From the NCBI GenBank assembly GCA_052289195.1, contig DAWAJD010000004.1:17855-81854 (forward strand): a stretch of 64,000 bases of DNA. Reading direction: 5' to 3'. The DNA is from UBA4644 sp900555855 (lineage in GTDB: Bacteria > Bacillota > Clostridia > Oscillospirales > Butyricicoccaceae). The notes beneath the pieces were generated by a model that did no database searches, was not told where the DNA came from, and saw nothing but the letters and a program-made list of their open reading frames with translations. Positions 41,763-50,126 of this stretch are shown here, in pieces (position 1 is the first letter of the stretch; each line of letters opens with the position of its first letter). Made by a program: the position numbers and the translations under genes.

Positions 41763-43160
41763 ATGGAAAATAAGGTTGCATGGAAGAAATATTCCGGCCA
41801 GGACCTGCAGGCGCTGGAGCAGCTCTGCGGCGAATACAAGACCTTCCTGGATGAAGGCAAGACAGAACGGGAATGTGTGAAGGAGGCCGTGGCCATGGCA
41901 GAGGCCGCCGGCTACCGGGAGCTGTATGCCGCCCTGAAGGCCGGCCAGCCCCTGGCTCCCGGCGCAAAGCTCTATGCCGTCTGCATGGAGAAGACGCTGG
42001 CGCTATTCCATCTGGGCCAGCAGCCTTTGGAGCAGGGCATGAACATCCTGGGCGCGCACATCGATTCTCCCCGGGTGGATGTGAAGCAGAATCCCCTGTA
42101 TGAAAACGAGGGCTTCGCCTATCTGGACACCCATTACTACGGCGGCATCAAGAAATATCAGTGGGTGACCCAGCCCATGGCGATCCATGGCGTCATCGTC
42201 CGGAAGGACGGCGCCGTGCAGGAGGTCCGCATCGGCGAGGACGAGAGCGACCCGGTGTTCGTCTTCTCCGATCTGCTGATCCATCTTGCCGGCCAGCAGC
42301 AGGAGAAAAAGGCCGCGCAGGTGATCCCCGGCGAGAGCCTGGATCTGCTGGTGGGCAACCGTCCGCTGGAGGAGAGCGCGCTGGAAAAGGACGAGAAGAG
42401 CGCCGTCAAGGCCAATGTGCTGGCGCTGCTCCGGGAAAAATACGGCGCGGAGGAGGCGGACTTCGCTTCTGCCGAGCTGGAGATCGTCCCCGCCGGCAAG
42501 GCACGGGACTGCGGCTTTGACCGGAGCATGATCCTGGCCTACGGTCAGGACGACCGCATCTGCGCCTTCACCTCCCTCTGGGCCATGCTGCAGGAAAGCG
42601 AGACGCCCCGGCGCACCGCCTGCTGCCTGCTGGTGGATAAGGAGGAGATCGGCAGCGTGGGCGCTACCGGTATGTCCTCCCTGTGGTTTGAAAATGTGGT
42701 GGCGGAGCTGATCGCCGCCCTGCAGGGCGAATCCTATCTGGCCACCCGCCGGGCGCTGGCCGCTTCCCGGATGCTTTCCTCCGATGTGAGCGCCGGCTAT
42801 GATCCCCTGTTTGCCGAAGCCTTTGAAAAGCGCTCCTCCGCCTTCCTGGGCCAGGGCATGACCTTCAATAAGTTTACCGGCTCCCGGGGCAAGGGCGGCT
42901 CCAACGACGCCAACGCCGAATATCTGGGCGCCATCCGGAAGATCATGGACGATGCCGATGTGGCCTATCAGTTTGCCGAGCTGGGCAAGGTGGATGTGGG
43001 CGGCGGCGGCACCATCGCCTATATCATGGCCAAATACGGCATGGAGGTCATCGACAGCGGCGTGGCCCTGCTGAGCATGCACGCCCCCTACGAGCTCAGC
43101 TCCAAGGCGGATATTTACGAGGCGGCCCGGGGCTATCGGGCCTTCCTGAAAAACGCCTGA
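41763..43160 (+). CDS. M18-family metalloaminopeptidase
   Basis: 465 residues from ATG 41763 (GGAG upstream; ATG 41748 in frame is less likely). Dinuclear zinc site: His in ILGAHIDSPRVDVK (about 99), Asp/Glu in LVDKEEIGSVGATG (about 291-300), and His in LLSMHAPYELSSKAD near the C-terminus. It removes N-terminal residues from peptides in the cytoplasm as a large homo-oligomer. Monocistronic, with its own promoter and terminator. Confidence 0.94.
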   Translation: MENKVAWKKYSGQDLQALEQLCGEYKTFLDEGKTERECVKEAVAMAEAAGYRELYAALKAGQPLAPGAKLYAVCMEKTLALFHLGQQPLEQGMNILGAHIDSPRVDVKQNPLYENEGFAYLDTHYYGGIKKYQWVTQPMAIHGVIVRKDGAVQEVRIGEDESDPVFVFSDLLIHLAGQQQEKKAAQVIPGESLDLLVGNRPLEESALEKDEKSAVKANVLALLREKYGAEEADFASAELEIVPAGKARDCGFDRSMILAYGQDDRICAFTSLWAMLQESETPRRTACCLLVDKEEIGSVGATGMSSLWFENVVAELIAALQGESYLATRRALAASRMLSSDVSAGYDPLFAEAFEKRSSAFLGQGMTFNKFTGSRGKGGSNDANAEYLGAIRKIMDDADVAYQFAELGKVDVGGGGTIAYIMAKYGMEVIDSGVALLSMHAPYELSSKADIYEAARGYRAFLKNA

Positions 43161-43224
43161 TCCCATCGGAACAAGCCCCCTGTGCATAAGCGGCACGCCG
43201 GCTGTATGGCCGGATGCATATTTT

Positions 43225-43255
43225 GCGGCCCGGCAGGATTGCCGGGCCGCTTTTT
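43225..43255 (+). terminator. Terminator after M18 gene
   Basis: An 11-bp stem GCGGCCCGGCA/TGCCGGGCCGC, a GGAT loop and TTTTT. Confidence 0.93.
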
Positions 43256-43279
43256 GCAGATCATAAAAAGAGGACAAAA

Positions 43280-43376
43280 GAATAAATATTCAAATCATAT
43301 TCGTTTAATTTCATAAAAATGCGGAAAAATAAATGATAATTCAAAGATTGACAATGCATTGATTGTATATTATAAT
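43280..43376 (+). promoter_or_regulatory. arc operon promoter with candidate ARG boxes
   Basis: Consensus promoter TTGACA (43348-43353), 17 bp, TATAAT (43371-43376). Upstream, GAATAAATATTCA (43280-43292) fits the ArgR box core GAATwwwwATTCA, and a half-like ATTCA (43339-43343) sits just before the -35. The AT-rich run 43281-43347 stands out from its surroundings. Confidence 0.78.
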
Positions 43377-43463
43377 ATCAAAAGAGAAAAGGAGCGCGGA
43401 AGGGCGGCCCCCGGCGAAGCCGCCGCCCCTCCGGGAGATCTGCCAAGGAAAGGGCGTGATGAA

Positions 43464-44705
43464 ATGGCGATCTGTGTGAAAAGTGAGATCGGCCCGCTGA
43501 AAAAGGTGCTGCTCAAGCGCCCGGGGACGGAGCTGGAGCATCTTACGCCGGATACGCTGGAGGAGCTGCTGTTTGACGATATCCCTTATCTGGCGGCGGC
43601 CCAGCAGGAGCATGATGAGTTTGCCAGAAGACTGCGGGAATGCGGCGTTGAGGTGGTCTATCTGGAGGATCTGGCGGCGGAGACGCTGGCTGGAGAGGAA
43701 GGGCTGCGGGAGCAGTTCATCAAGGATGTGATCCGTCAGGCGGGCAGCGCGGCCCAGGGCCACGCACAGCTGCTGGAGGAATATCTGCTGAGCATCCGGG
43801 ACGCCAGAGCGCTGGTGCTCAAGACCATGTCCGGCGTCACCATGGCGGAGATCTCCGGCAAAAGCGAGCAGCGGCTGTCGGATCTGGTGCGCTCCGGCCA
43901 GCAATTTCTCATGCCGCCGGTGCCCAACCTGTATTTTACCCGGGATGTGTTTGCCAGCGTGGGCTGCGGCGTCAGCCTGAACCATATGCATTCCGCCACC
44001 CGGAACCGGGAAGTGATCTATGCGGATTATATCCTGCACCATCATCCGGATTTCAAAGGCAGGCTCCCCTTTTATTACACGCCGGATCAGTGCTTCAGCA
44101 TAGAGGGCGGCGACATTCTGAACCTCAGCCCGGAGACCCTCTGCGTGGGCCTCTCCCAGCGGACCCAGCCGGAGGCGGTGGAGATCCTGGCGCGGAATAT
44201 CTTTGCCGACGAGGGCTGCGCCATCCGCACCATCCTTGCCATCGAGATCCCCAACACCCGGGCGTTCATGCATCTGGATACGGTGTTCACCCAGATCGGT
44301 GTGCAGACCTTCGTGGTCCATCCCGGCATTATGAACACCATGCGCATCTTTGAGCTCACCGGAAAAGGGGAGAAGGAGGTCCGGGTGCGGGAGGTCATGC
44401 TGCCGCTGGGACAGGCGCTGGCCAAATATCTGGAGCTGGACCGGGTGGAGCTGATCCGCTGCGGCGGCGGCAACCAGATCGCAGCGGCCCGGGAGCAGTG
44501 GAACGACGGCTCCAACACCCTCTGTATCAGGCCAAATACCATCGTGGTCTATGACCGGAACTATATCACCAACCGCCTGCTGGAGGAGGCCGGCGTGGAG
44601 GTCATCAAGACGCCCAGCTCCGAGCTTTCCCGCGGGCGGGGCGGCCCCCGCTGCATGAGCATGCCGCTGGTGCGGCTGCCGGTGACCCAAAGCGAAGCGC
44701 TCTGA
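43464..44705 (+). CDS. arcA: Arginine deiminase
   Basis: Converts arginine to citrulline and ammonia. 413 residues from ATG 43464. Guanidino-group hydrolase landmarks: LKRPGTELEHLTPD at the start, NLYFTRDVFASVG, the Glu-His pair region (MHLDTVFTQIG), GGGNQIAAAREQWNDGSN, and the catalytic Cys in GRGGPRCMSMPL near residue 399. First gene of arcA-arcB-arcC. Confidence 0.96.
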   Translation: MAICVKSEIGPLKKVLLKRPGTELEHLTPDTLEELLFDDIPYLAAAQQEHDEFARRLRECGVEVVYLEDLAAETLAGEEGLREQFIKDVIRQAGSAAQGHAQLLEEYLLSIRDARALVLKTMSGVTMAEISGKSEQRLSDLVRSGQQFLMPPVPNLYFTRDVFASVGCGVSLNHMHSATRNREVIYADYILHHHPDFKGRLPFYYTPDQCFSIEGGDILNLSPETLCVGLSQRTQPEAVEILARNIFADEGCAIRTILAIEIPNTRAFMHLDTVFTQIGVQTFVVHPGIMNTMRIFELTGKGEKEVRVREVMLPLGQALAKYLELDRVELIRCGGGNQIAAAREQWNDGSNTLCIRPNTIVVYDRNYITNRLLEEAGVEVIKTPSSELSRGRGGPRCMSMPLVRLPVTQSEAL

Positions 44706-44750
44706 ACCCTGAAATACTGACAAATCAAAACGATCAAGGAGGAAATCATT

Positions 44751-45746
44751 ATGCCCGTCAATTTGAAAGGCCGTTCTTTTCTGACCCTGAAGGATTTTAC
44801 CCCCGACGAGATCCGTTATCTGCTGAAGCTTGCCGCCGACCTGAAGAGCAAAAAGCGCGCCGGCATCCGGGGCGAGCTGCTGCGGGGAAAAAACATCGTA
44901 CTGCTCTTTGAAAAGACCTCCACCCGCACCCGCTGCGCCTTTGAGGTGGCCGCCATGGACGAAGGCGCCGGCGTCACCTTCCTGGATTCCAAGTCCTCCC
45001 AGATGGGCAAGAAGGAGAGCATGGCCGACACCGCAAAGGTGCTGGGTCGCTTTTACGACGGCATCGAATACCGCGGCTTTGATCAGGCCGTGGTGGAGGG
45101 GCTGGCGAAGCATTCCGGCGTCCCCGTCTGGAATGGGCTCACCGATGTGGATCATCCCACCCAGGCGCTGGCCGACATTCTGACGCTGGTGGAAAATACT
45201 GCCAAGCCGCTGAACAAGTGCAAGCTGGTTTTCTGTGGCGACACCCGCAACAATGTGGCCTATTGTCTGATGTATATCTGCGCCAAGCTGGGCATCCACT
45301 ATGTGGGCTGGGGCCCCGAAGCGCTGGCTCCCGCCGCCGAGGTGGTGGAGTATTGCCGCCAGGTGGGCAGAGAGACCGGCGCCCGGGTGGAATATGGCGA
45401 GGATCCCGCCCTGCTCAAGGGCGCAGACGCGCTGTATACCGATATCTGGGCCTCCATGGGCGAGGAAGAAAAGATCCCCGAGCGGGTGCGCCTGCTGACG
45501 CCCTTCCGGGTCACGGGAGAGGTCTTTGCCGCCACGGAAAACCCCGACTGCATCTTCCTGCACTGCCTGCCCTCCTTCCATGATTTTGAGACCACCATGG
45601 CCAAGAGCCAGCTGGAGCTGGGCTATGATATCCGCGAGGTCACCGACGAGGTGTTCCTTTCGGAGCGGAGCCGCGTCTTTGACGAGGCGGAAAACCGGAT
45701 GCATACCATCAAGGCCGTGCTGGTAGCCACCATCGGCAGCGTTTGA
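44751..45746 (+). CDS. arcB: Ornithine carbamoyltransferase (catabolic)
   Basis: 331 residues. Carbamoyl-phosphate site FEKTSTRTRCAFEVA (about 54-68), DHPTQALADIL, and the ornithine-binding HCLPSFHD near 267. In this operon it should run in the phosphorolytic direction, splitting citrulline to ornithine and carbamoyl phosphate. AAGGAGG precedes ATG 44751. Confidence 0.96.
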   Translation: MPVNLKGRSFLTLKDFTPDEIRYLLKLAADLKSKKRAGIRGELLRGKNIVLLFEKTSTRTRCAFEVAAMDEGAGVTFLDSKSSQMGKKESMADTAKVLGRFYDGIEYRGFDQAVVEGLAKHSGVPVWNGLTDVDHPTQALADILTLVENTAKPLNKCKLVFCGDTRNNVAYCLMYICAKLGIHYVGWGPEALAPAAEVVEYCRQVGRETGARVEYGEDPALLKGADALYTDIWASMGEEEKIPERVRLLTPFRVTGEVFAATENPDCIFLHCLPSFHDFETTMAKSQLELGYDIREVTDEVFLSERSRVFDEAENRMHTIKAVLVATIGSV

Positions 45747-45764
45747 CAGAACAGGAGGACGCTT

Positions 45765-46706
45765 GTGGAGACGATTGTGATCGCTCTGGGCGGCAACGCC
45801 CTCACCATTGGCGGAAAGCTGGCTGACGCGGAGACGCAGCTCTCGATCATCGACAATACCTCCCTTCAGATCGCGGATATCATTTCTCAGGGCTACCGTG
45901 TGGTCATGACCCACGGCAATGGCCCCCAGGTGGGAGGGATCGTGTTGCAGAACGAGGCCTCCGCAGAGACTACACCGTGCATGCCCTTTGATGTCTGCGG
46001 CGCCATGAGCCAGGGCATGCTGGGCTATCATATGACCCAGGGCCTGCAGCGGGCCATGCGTCTGCGGGGCAAGGCCGGCAGTCCGGTGGCTCTGATCACC
46101 CAGGTGGTGGTGGACCCGGCGGATCCCGGCTTTCAAAACCCCACCAAGCCCATCGGTGCCTTCTGCACCAAGGCAGAGGCCGAGCGTCTGACGCAGGAGC
46201 GGGGCTATGTGATGAAGGAGGATGCCGGACGCGGCTGGCGCCGGGTGGTGGCCTCGCCCCAGCCCCGGGAGATCGTGGAGTTGGACGCTATCCGTGACCT
46301 GATCGCCGGCGGGCATACCGTTATCGCCGTGGGCGGCGGCGGCATCCCCGTCTATCGGGACGCAGACGGCGATCTGAACGGCATCGCCGCCGTCATTGAC
46401 AAGGATCTGGCCTCCGAGCGGCTGGCGCAGGATCTGGACGCGGATCTTTTCCTGATGCTCACCGCCGTGGAGCAGTGCTGCCTGAACTTCGGAAAGCCGG
46501 AGCAGCAGGGCCTGCCCCGGATGACTGCGGCTCAGGCAAGGGAATATATCGCCCAGAAGCAGTTTGCCCCCGGCTCCATGCTGCCCAAGGTGGAGGCGGC
46601 AGTGCGCTTTGTAGAAGCGCGGCCCGGCAGACGGTGCATCATCACCACGCCGGACAGAGCCGTGGATGCGCTGGCCGGCAAGGCCGGAACGGTCATCACC
46701 GCATAA
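45765..46706 (+). CDS. arcC: Carbamate kinase
   Basis: 313 residues from GTG 45765 (AGGAGG upstream). Start VIALGGNALTIGGK, then VMTHGNGPQVGGIVLQNE, IAVGGGGIPVYRD and AAVIDKDLASERLAQDLDADLF, all diagnostic. It makes ATP from carbamoyl phosphate and ADP, the energy step of the arginine deiminase pathway. A strong terminator follows; no arcD antiporter gene is adjacent. Confidence 0.96.
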   Translation: METIVIALGGNALTIGGKLADAETQLSIIDNTSLQIADIISQGYRVVMTHGNGPQVGGIVLQNEASAETTPCMPFDVCGAMSQGMLGYHMTQGLQRAMRLRGKAGSPVALITQVVVDPADPGFQNPTKPIGAFCTKAEAERLTQERGYVMKEDAGRGWRRVVASPQPREIVELDAIRDLIAGGHTVIAVGGGGIPVYRDADGDLNGIAAVIDKDLASERLAQDLDADLFLMLTAVEQCCLNFGKPEQQGLPRMTAAQAREYIAQKQFAPGSMLPKVEAAVRFVEARPGRRCIITTPDRAVDALAGKAGTVITA

Positions 46707-46730
46707 ATCCACAGCATAGAAAAACAGAAA

Positions 46731-46767
46731 AGCCCCGCGCCGGAAGCAAGCCGGCGCGGGGCTTTTT
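46731..46767. terminator. Terminator between arcC and MATE remnant
   Basis: A 13-bp stem AGCCCCGCGCCGG/CCGGCGCGGGGCT with A- and T-tracts on both sides. Confidence 0.93.
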
Positions 46768-46782
46768 GCCGGAAGGCGGCAG

Positions 46783-47591
46783 TCAGATCAGCCGGAACCG
46801 CGTCCATTTCTGCGACTTCAGCCGCCAGAGGAAGATCGCGCCGCGGAAGACCAGGTCGATGCTCATGCCGATGGCAACGCCGATCACGCCCAGGCCCAGC
46901 TGCCTGCCGAACAGCGCCGAGAAAAAGAGCCGCGCCCCGATGGTCAGCGTAATGGAAACCAGCATGGTGAAGCGGACATCGCCTGCAGCGCGCAGCCCGT
47001 TGCCCAGCGGCCCGGCAAAGGGATAGGCCAGACCGTTGGCCGCGATCTGATAGGTGCCGAAGAGGGCCACCATGCTGGAAAGCGCCACCTTCACCAGCTG
47101 ATGCACCCCGTTTTCCACGCCGTTGGGCAGGGCGATGCCCAAGACCTTTTTCAAAAGGCGCCCTTTCCAGGAGAAGATATCTCCGGCCCGGTATCGGACC
47201 GGGCAGTCCTTCCGGAAGCAATAGGCCGTCACCAGCGCGGCGGAAAGGATCCGGGAAAGCAGGGAGGGCCATGCCACGCCGGCTGCCCCCATGCGCAGGA
47301 GGAACACGCCCGCGCAGTTGCCGATCACATTGATGCCGTTGGCGGCGATGGAGATCTGCATGGTCACATTGGTCCTGCCGACGCTGCGGCACAGGGCCGC
47401 GCCGGCGGAGGAAAGGCCGTAAACAGGAAGATGAGGACGGTGTTGAAGGAGGTCACCAGCGATACGCCGGAAACATCCGCTTCGCTGGAAAAGCTGACCA
47501 CGAAGGTGTCGGCAATGCCGACGAACATCAGGAGAAACTGCTCCACAAACAGGGGCAGGATCAGGTTCCGCAGGTCTCGGTTCGTAAACAT
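46783..47591 (-). pseudogene. MATE-family efflux transporter, internally deleted and frameshifted
   Basis: The N-terminal frame starts at ATG 47591 (MFTNRDLRNLILPLFVEQ; through VLIFLFTAF), matching the first two MATE helices. Then the frame changes near 47410-47425, and the downstream frame reads LSSAGAALCRSVGRTNVTMQ, which in MATE proteins lies about 100 residues further on. The remainder to 46783 (GINVIGNCAGVFLLRMG; LPNGVENGVHQLVKVAL) is a normal second half. So about 300 bp are missing with a frameshift at the join. The protein cannot be a working transporter. Confidence 0.87.
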
Positions 47592-47593
47592 AG

Positions 47594-48145
47594 TCACACC
47601 TCATACTGCTGCGTAAAAGCGTGCCTGCAGCCGTCCTGCATCCGCTCCACCTTCGCCATGTCCCAGTCGCAGAAATCCGTGGCGATCATGGCGGCGATGC
47701 CGTGGGCGTGCATCCAGAGCTGGTCGTGCAGAAGATCCGCTTCCTCGTGGCCGATCCGGTAAGTCTCCATCAGCGCCGCGACGGAGCGCTCGATCATGGG
47801 GAGCAGGGCCTGCCGGAGCTGGGAAAAGGCCCGGGGCCGCATAAACAGAAAGCGGAAAAGCCGCGGCTCCTCCCGGGCGAAGGAGAGATAGCGCATGCCG
47901 TAAAGGCAGACCAGGCCCTCCCGGCTGCCGGCCATCATGTAGCGCTCAAACTCCTCCGCAGCCAGCGGGGTCAGGGCGCTCCGCAGCTCCTCCATCCCGG
48001 AAAAGGAGAGATAGACCGGCTGCGTGGAGCAGTCCAGCGTCTGGGCCAGCTGCTTGATATTCACGGCTTCATAGCCCTGCTCCCGCAGCAGCTGCAGGGC
48101 GGCGCGCAGGATCTTTTCTTTTGTCACTTGCTTTTTGGCGGGCAT
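47594..48145 (-). CDS. TetR-family regulator of the MATE gene
   Basis: 183 residues. N-terminal HTH ILRAALQLLREQGYEAVNIK and LDCSTQPVYLSFSG; all-helical ligand domain after about 60. GGAGG precedes ATG 48145. Its stop lies 3 bp before the MATE ATG, so it was probably the drug-responsive repressor of that exporter. The transporter is now broken but the regulator looks intact. Confidence 0.9.
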   Translation of the reverse strand: MPAKKQVTKEKILRAALQLLREQGYEAVNIKQLAQTLDCSTQPVYLSFSGMEELRSALTPLAAEEFERYMMAGSREGLVCLYGMRYLSFAREEPRLFRFLFMRPRAFSQLRQALLPMIERSVAALMETYRIGHEEADLLHDQLWMHAHGIAAMIATDFCDWDMAKVERMQDGCRHAFTQQYEV

Positions 48146-48164
48146 GGCTCCGGCCTCCGATTCG

Positions 48165-48178
48165 ATAAATTGATTTAT
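48165..48178. promoter_or_regulatory. Candidate TetR operator palindrome
   Basis: ATAAATTGATTTAT is a perfect 6+2+6 palindrome 20 bp upstream of the TetR start, in the spacer shared with the EFR1 gene. Confidence 0.6.
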
Positions 48179-48237
48179 AGATAACTGCGTTTATTTTATT
48201 CCGAAAAAGACCGCCTGGCAAGAGAAAAAAGATCCGC

Positions 48238-48266
48238 TTGTGAAGGCCGCCCGGCCGTGCTATACT
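48238..48266 (+). promoter_or_regulatory. Promoter of EFR1 gene
   Basis: TTGTGA (48238-48243), a 17-bp spacer and TATACT (48261-48266, with TGC extension). Confidence 0.75.
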
Positions 48267-48311
48267 AAAGCAAAGCACAGCCGGCCAAAGGGCTGGAAAA
48301 GGAGGCGGCAG

Positions 48312-49055
48312 ATGATCCTGTATTTTTCTGCAACGGGAAACTCGAAATACGCGGCGGACCGCCTGGCGCAGGCCACAGGGCAGGAGCTGGTGTTTATCCC
48401 GGACTGCATCCGAAGCGGCCGCGATACCTTTGCAGATGCGTCCATCGGCATCGTCTCGCCCACTTACGATTGGGGCCTGCCCAGCATCGTCCGGGCGTTT
48501 TTGGAAAAGGCTTCGTTTCAGACGGAATATTTGTATTTTGCCGCCACCTATGGGACAACGCCGGGCGCGGCAGGATATATGGCGGGCCGGGCGATCCGGG
48601 ATCGCAGGATCGACGCCTACTATTCCGTCCGGATGGTGGATACCTGGACGCCGATCTTTGATCTTTCCACCCCGGAAAAGGTGGCGAAATATACCAAAAA
48701 TACCGAGGCGCAGATCGAGGACATGATCTGCGGCGTCCGGGAGCGCCGCCGAAACCGGCATATGCGGCCGCGCATGCCGGCAGTATTCGCTGCGTGGATC
48801 GCCCAGCCGCTCTATGACCGCAGCGTGCGCCGCACCGCGCATCTCCATGTGGAGGATGGCTGCATCGGCTGCGGCCTGTGCGCGAAAAAATGCCCGGTCC
48901 AGGCGATCGAAATGAAGGCGGGCCGGCCGGTCTGGGTCAAGGAAAAGTGCGTGATGTGCCTTGGCTGCCTGCATCGCTGCCCCCGGTTTGCCATCCAGTA
49001 TGAAAATCGGACGCAGAAGCACGGGCAGTATACCAACCCCAAGGCGCAGGTGTGA
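48312..49055 (+). CDS. EFR1-type flavodoxin-ferredoxin fusion
   Basis: 247 residues from ATG 48312 (GGAGG upstream). The N-terminal flavodoxin-like part begins ILYFSATGNSKYAADRL (FMN phosphate loop SATGNS). The C-terminal part has two 4Fe-4S motifs, CIGCGLCAKKCPVQAI and CVMCLGCLHRCPRFAI. This EFR1 arrangement is common in anaerobic Firmicutes and moves electrons between carriers; partners are unknown. Confidence 0.93.
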   Translation: MILYFSATGNSKYAADRLAQATGQELVFIPDCIRSGRDTFADASIGIVSPTYDWGLPSIVRAFLEKASFQTEYLYFAATYGTTPGAAGYMAGRAIRDRRIDAYYSVRMVDTWTPIFDLSTPEKVAKYTKNTEAQIEDMICGVRERRRNRHMRPRMPAVFAAWIAQPLYDRSVRRTAHLHVEDGCIGCGLCAKKCPVQAIEMKAGRPVWVKEKCVMCLGCLHRCPRFAIQYENRTQKHGQYTNPKAQV

Positions 49056-49100
49056 GCGCCTGCCTGCAGCGCAGGCCCCGGCGCGCCCGAAGAAGAAAAA

Positions 49101-49139
49101 ACAGCCGCAGCAGAGCGTTCTGCCGCGGCTGTTTCGTTG
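49101..49139 (+). terminator. Terminator after EFR1 gene
   Basis: ACAGCCGC/GCGGCTGT with inner GCAG/CTGC pairing, then TTTCGTTGT, preceded by an A-run. Confidence 0.8.
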
Positions 49140-49140
49140 T

Positions 49141-49182
49141 GGGATCGGAAATGGGATCGGAAATGGGATCGGAAATGGGATC
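49141..49182. repeat. 12-bp tandem repeat at the end of a GTPase gene
   Basis: GGGATCGGAAAT occurs three times perfectly plus a half unit (49141-49182). The last bases form the stop codon of the minus-strand gene. On that strand, past the TGA, the unit reads in frame as Ser-His-Phe-Arg repeats. Confidence 0.9.
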
Positions 49183-50122
49183 AATAGAAGGTGGCGACTT
49201 CCTGCGCCGGGGGCTGGGCCGGCTCCACCGACTGCACCTGCAGCACCGGGCCGCGCTTGCCGTAGACCGAGCTGAATTTGATGGCGACGGTGGCCGTCAC
49301 CGTGACCCAGCTCTTGCTCTGCAGGGCGTCGGCCTTGGCCCACTGGCAGGCCAGACCCGTATAGGCGATGTCTGCTTCGCAGCAGGTCATCAGATAGCGG
49401 CCGCAGAGGAAGGTGTTTTTGGGCAGCTTGGGGCTGCACACGACCATGCCCTTGAAGCGCAGCGTCTTGCCGCCGTATTTTTTGGTTTCTTCGGAAATGT
49501 CCCGATACCAGACGGCGTAGTCCTGATCCTGGATCTCCACCACCGGCGCCTCCAGGTCAAAGGGCAGGGGATCCTCGATGTCGTCATAGACCACATCGCC
49601 GTCGGGACTTTCATAAGCGATATCCGCCCGCCGGCTGACGCCGCGGACGATCTTATGGACCTCCTGCTTGTCCAGATCGGGCCTGGCCCGGTTCAGGACG
49701 ATCATCTCGCAGCTTTTCAGTTTGTCCACCATCAGCTGGCGCATATTGGCGTTGTAGCTCAAAAAGGTGTTGGCGTCGGCAAAGCAGATCTCCTGATAGA
49801 TGACCCAATCCTCCGGCATATTCTGGTAAAGCTCGTCCAGCAGCCACATGCCGTTGTATTCCACCACGCAGCGCTCCGCATTGTGCGCCATCTGCAGCTT
49901 GGCCAGATGGTCGGCGTTCAGCTGGGAGCTGTCGTCCAGCACCTCGATAAACACATTTTTGCCGGAAAACTGCTCCGGGGCGTATTCCTCAACGCCCTCC
50001 TCGCAGACCAGCAGCAGAGTGCGCTCGCCGGCGTTGAAGCGCTCGTCCTCCAGCGTCTCTTGGATAAAGCGGGTCTTTCCGGCCTCCAGAAAGCCGGTGA
50101 ACAGATAAACGGGAAGCTCCAT
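49181..50122 (-). CDS. G3E-type GTPase fused to a YcgQ/DUF1980-like domain
   Basis: 313 residues. N-terminal CobW-type P-loop YLFTGFLEAGKTRFIQETL (about 6-24) with VLNRARPDLDKQEVHKIVRG as the nucleotide-specificity region. The C-terminal 120 residues (LRFKGMVVCSPKLPKNTFLC; LMTCCEADIAYTGLACQWA) resemble the DUF1980 domain of YcgQ-like proteins that accompany YcgR permeases. It starts 4 bp after the stop of the His-rich GTPase gene, so both are one minus-strand operon, probably for metal handling. Confidence 0.8.
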   Translation of the reverse strand: MELPVYLFTGFLEAGKTRFIQETLEDERFNAGERTLLLVCEEGVEEYAPEQFSGKNVFIEVLDDSSQLNADHLAKLQMAHNAERCVVEYNGMWLLDELYQNMPEDWVIYQEICFADANTFLSYNANMRQLMVDKLKSCEMIVLNRARPDLDKQEVHKIVRGVSRRADIAYESPDGDVVYDDIEDPLPFDLEAPVVEIQDQDYAVWYRDISEETKKYGGKTLRFKGMVVCSPKLPKNTFLCGRYLMTCCEADIAYTGLACQWAKADALQSKSWVTVTATVAIKFSSVYGKRGPVLQVQSVEPAQPPAQEVATFY

Positions 50123-50126
50123 GGTT

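Noticed and set aside
43341..46712. 1123-codon open frame on the minus strand opposite arcA-arcB-arcC
   Set aside because: It is the mirror frame of GC-biased codons. The plus-strand genes have clear catalytic motifs and ribosome sites; the minus frame has no family-like pattern.
49141..49182. Possible CRISPR array
   Set aside because: Units are 12 bp and contiguous without spacers, so this is a simple tandem repeat. No cas genes are present in the window.
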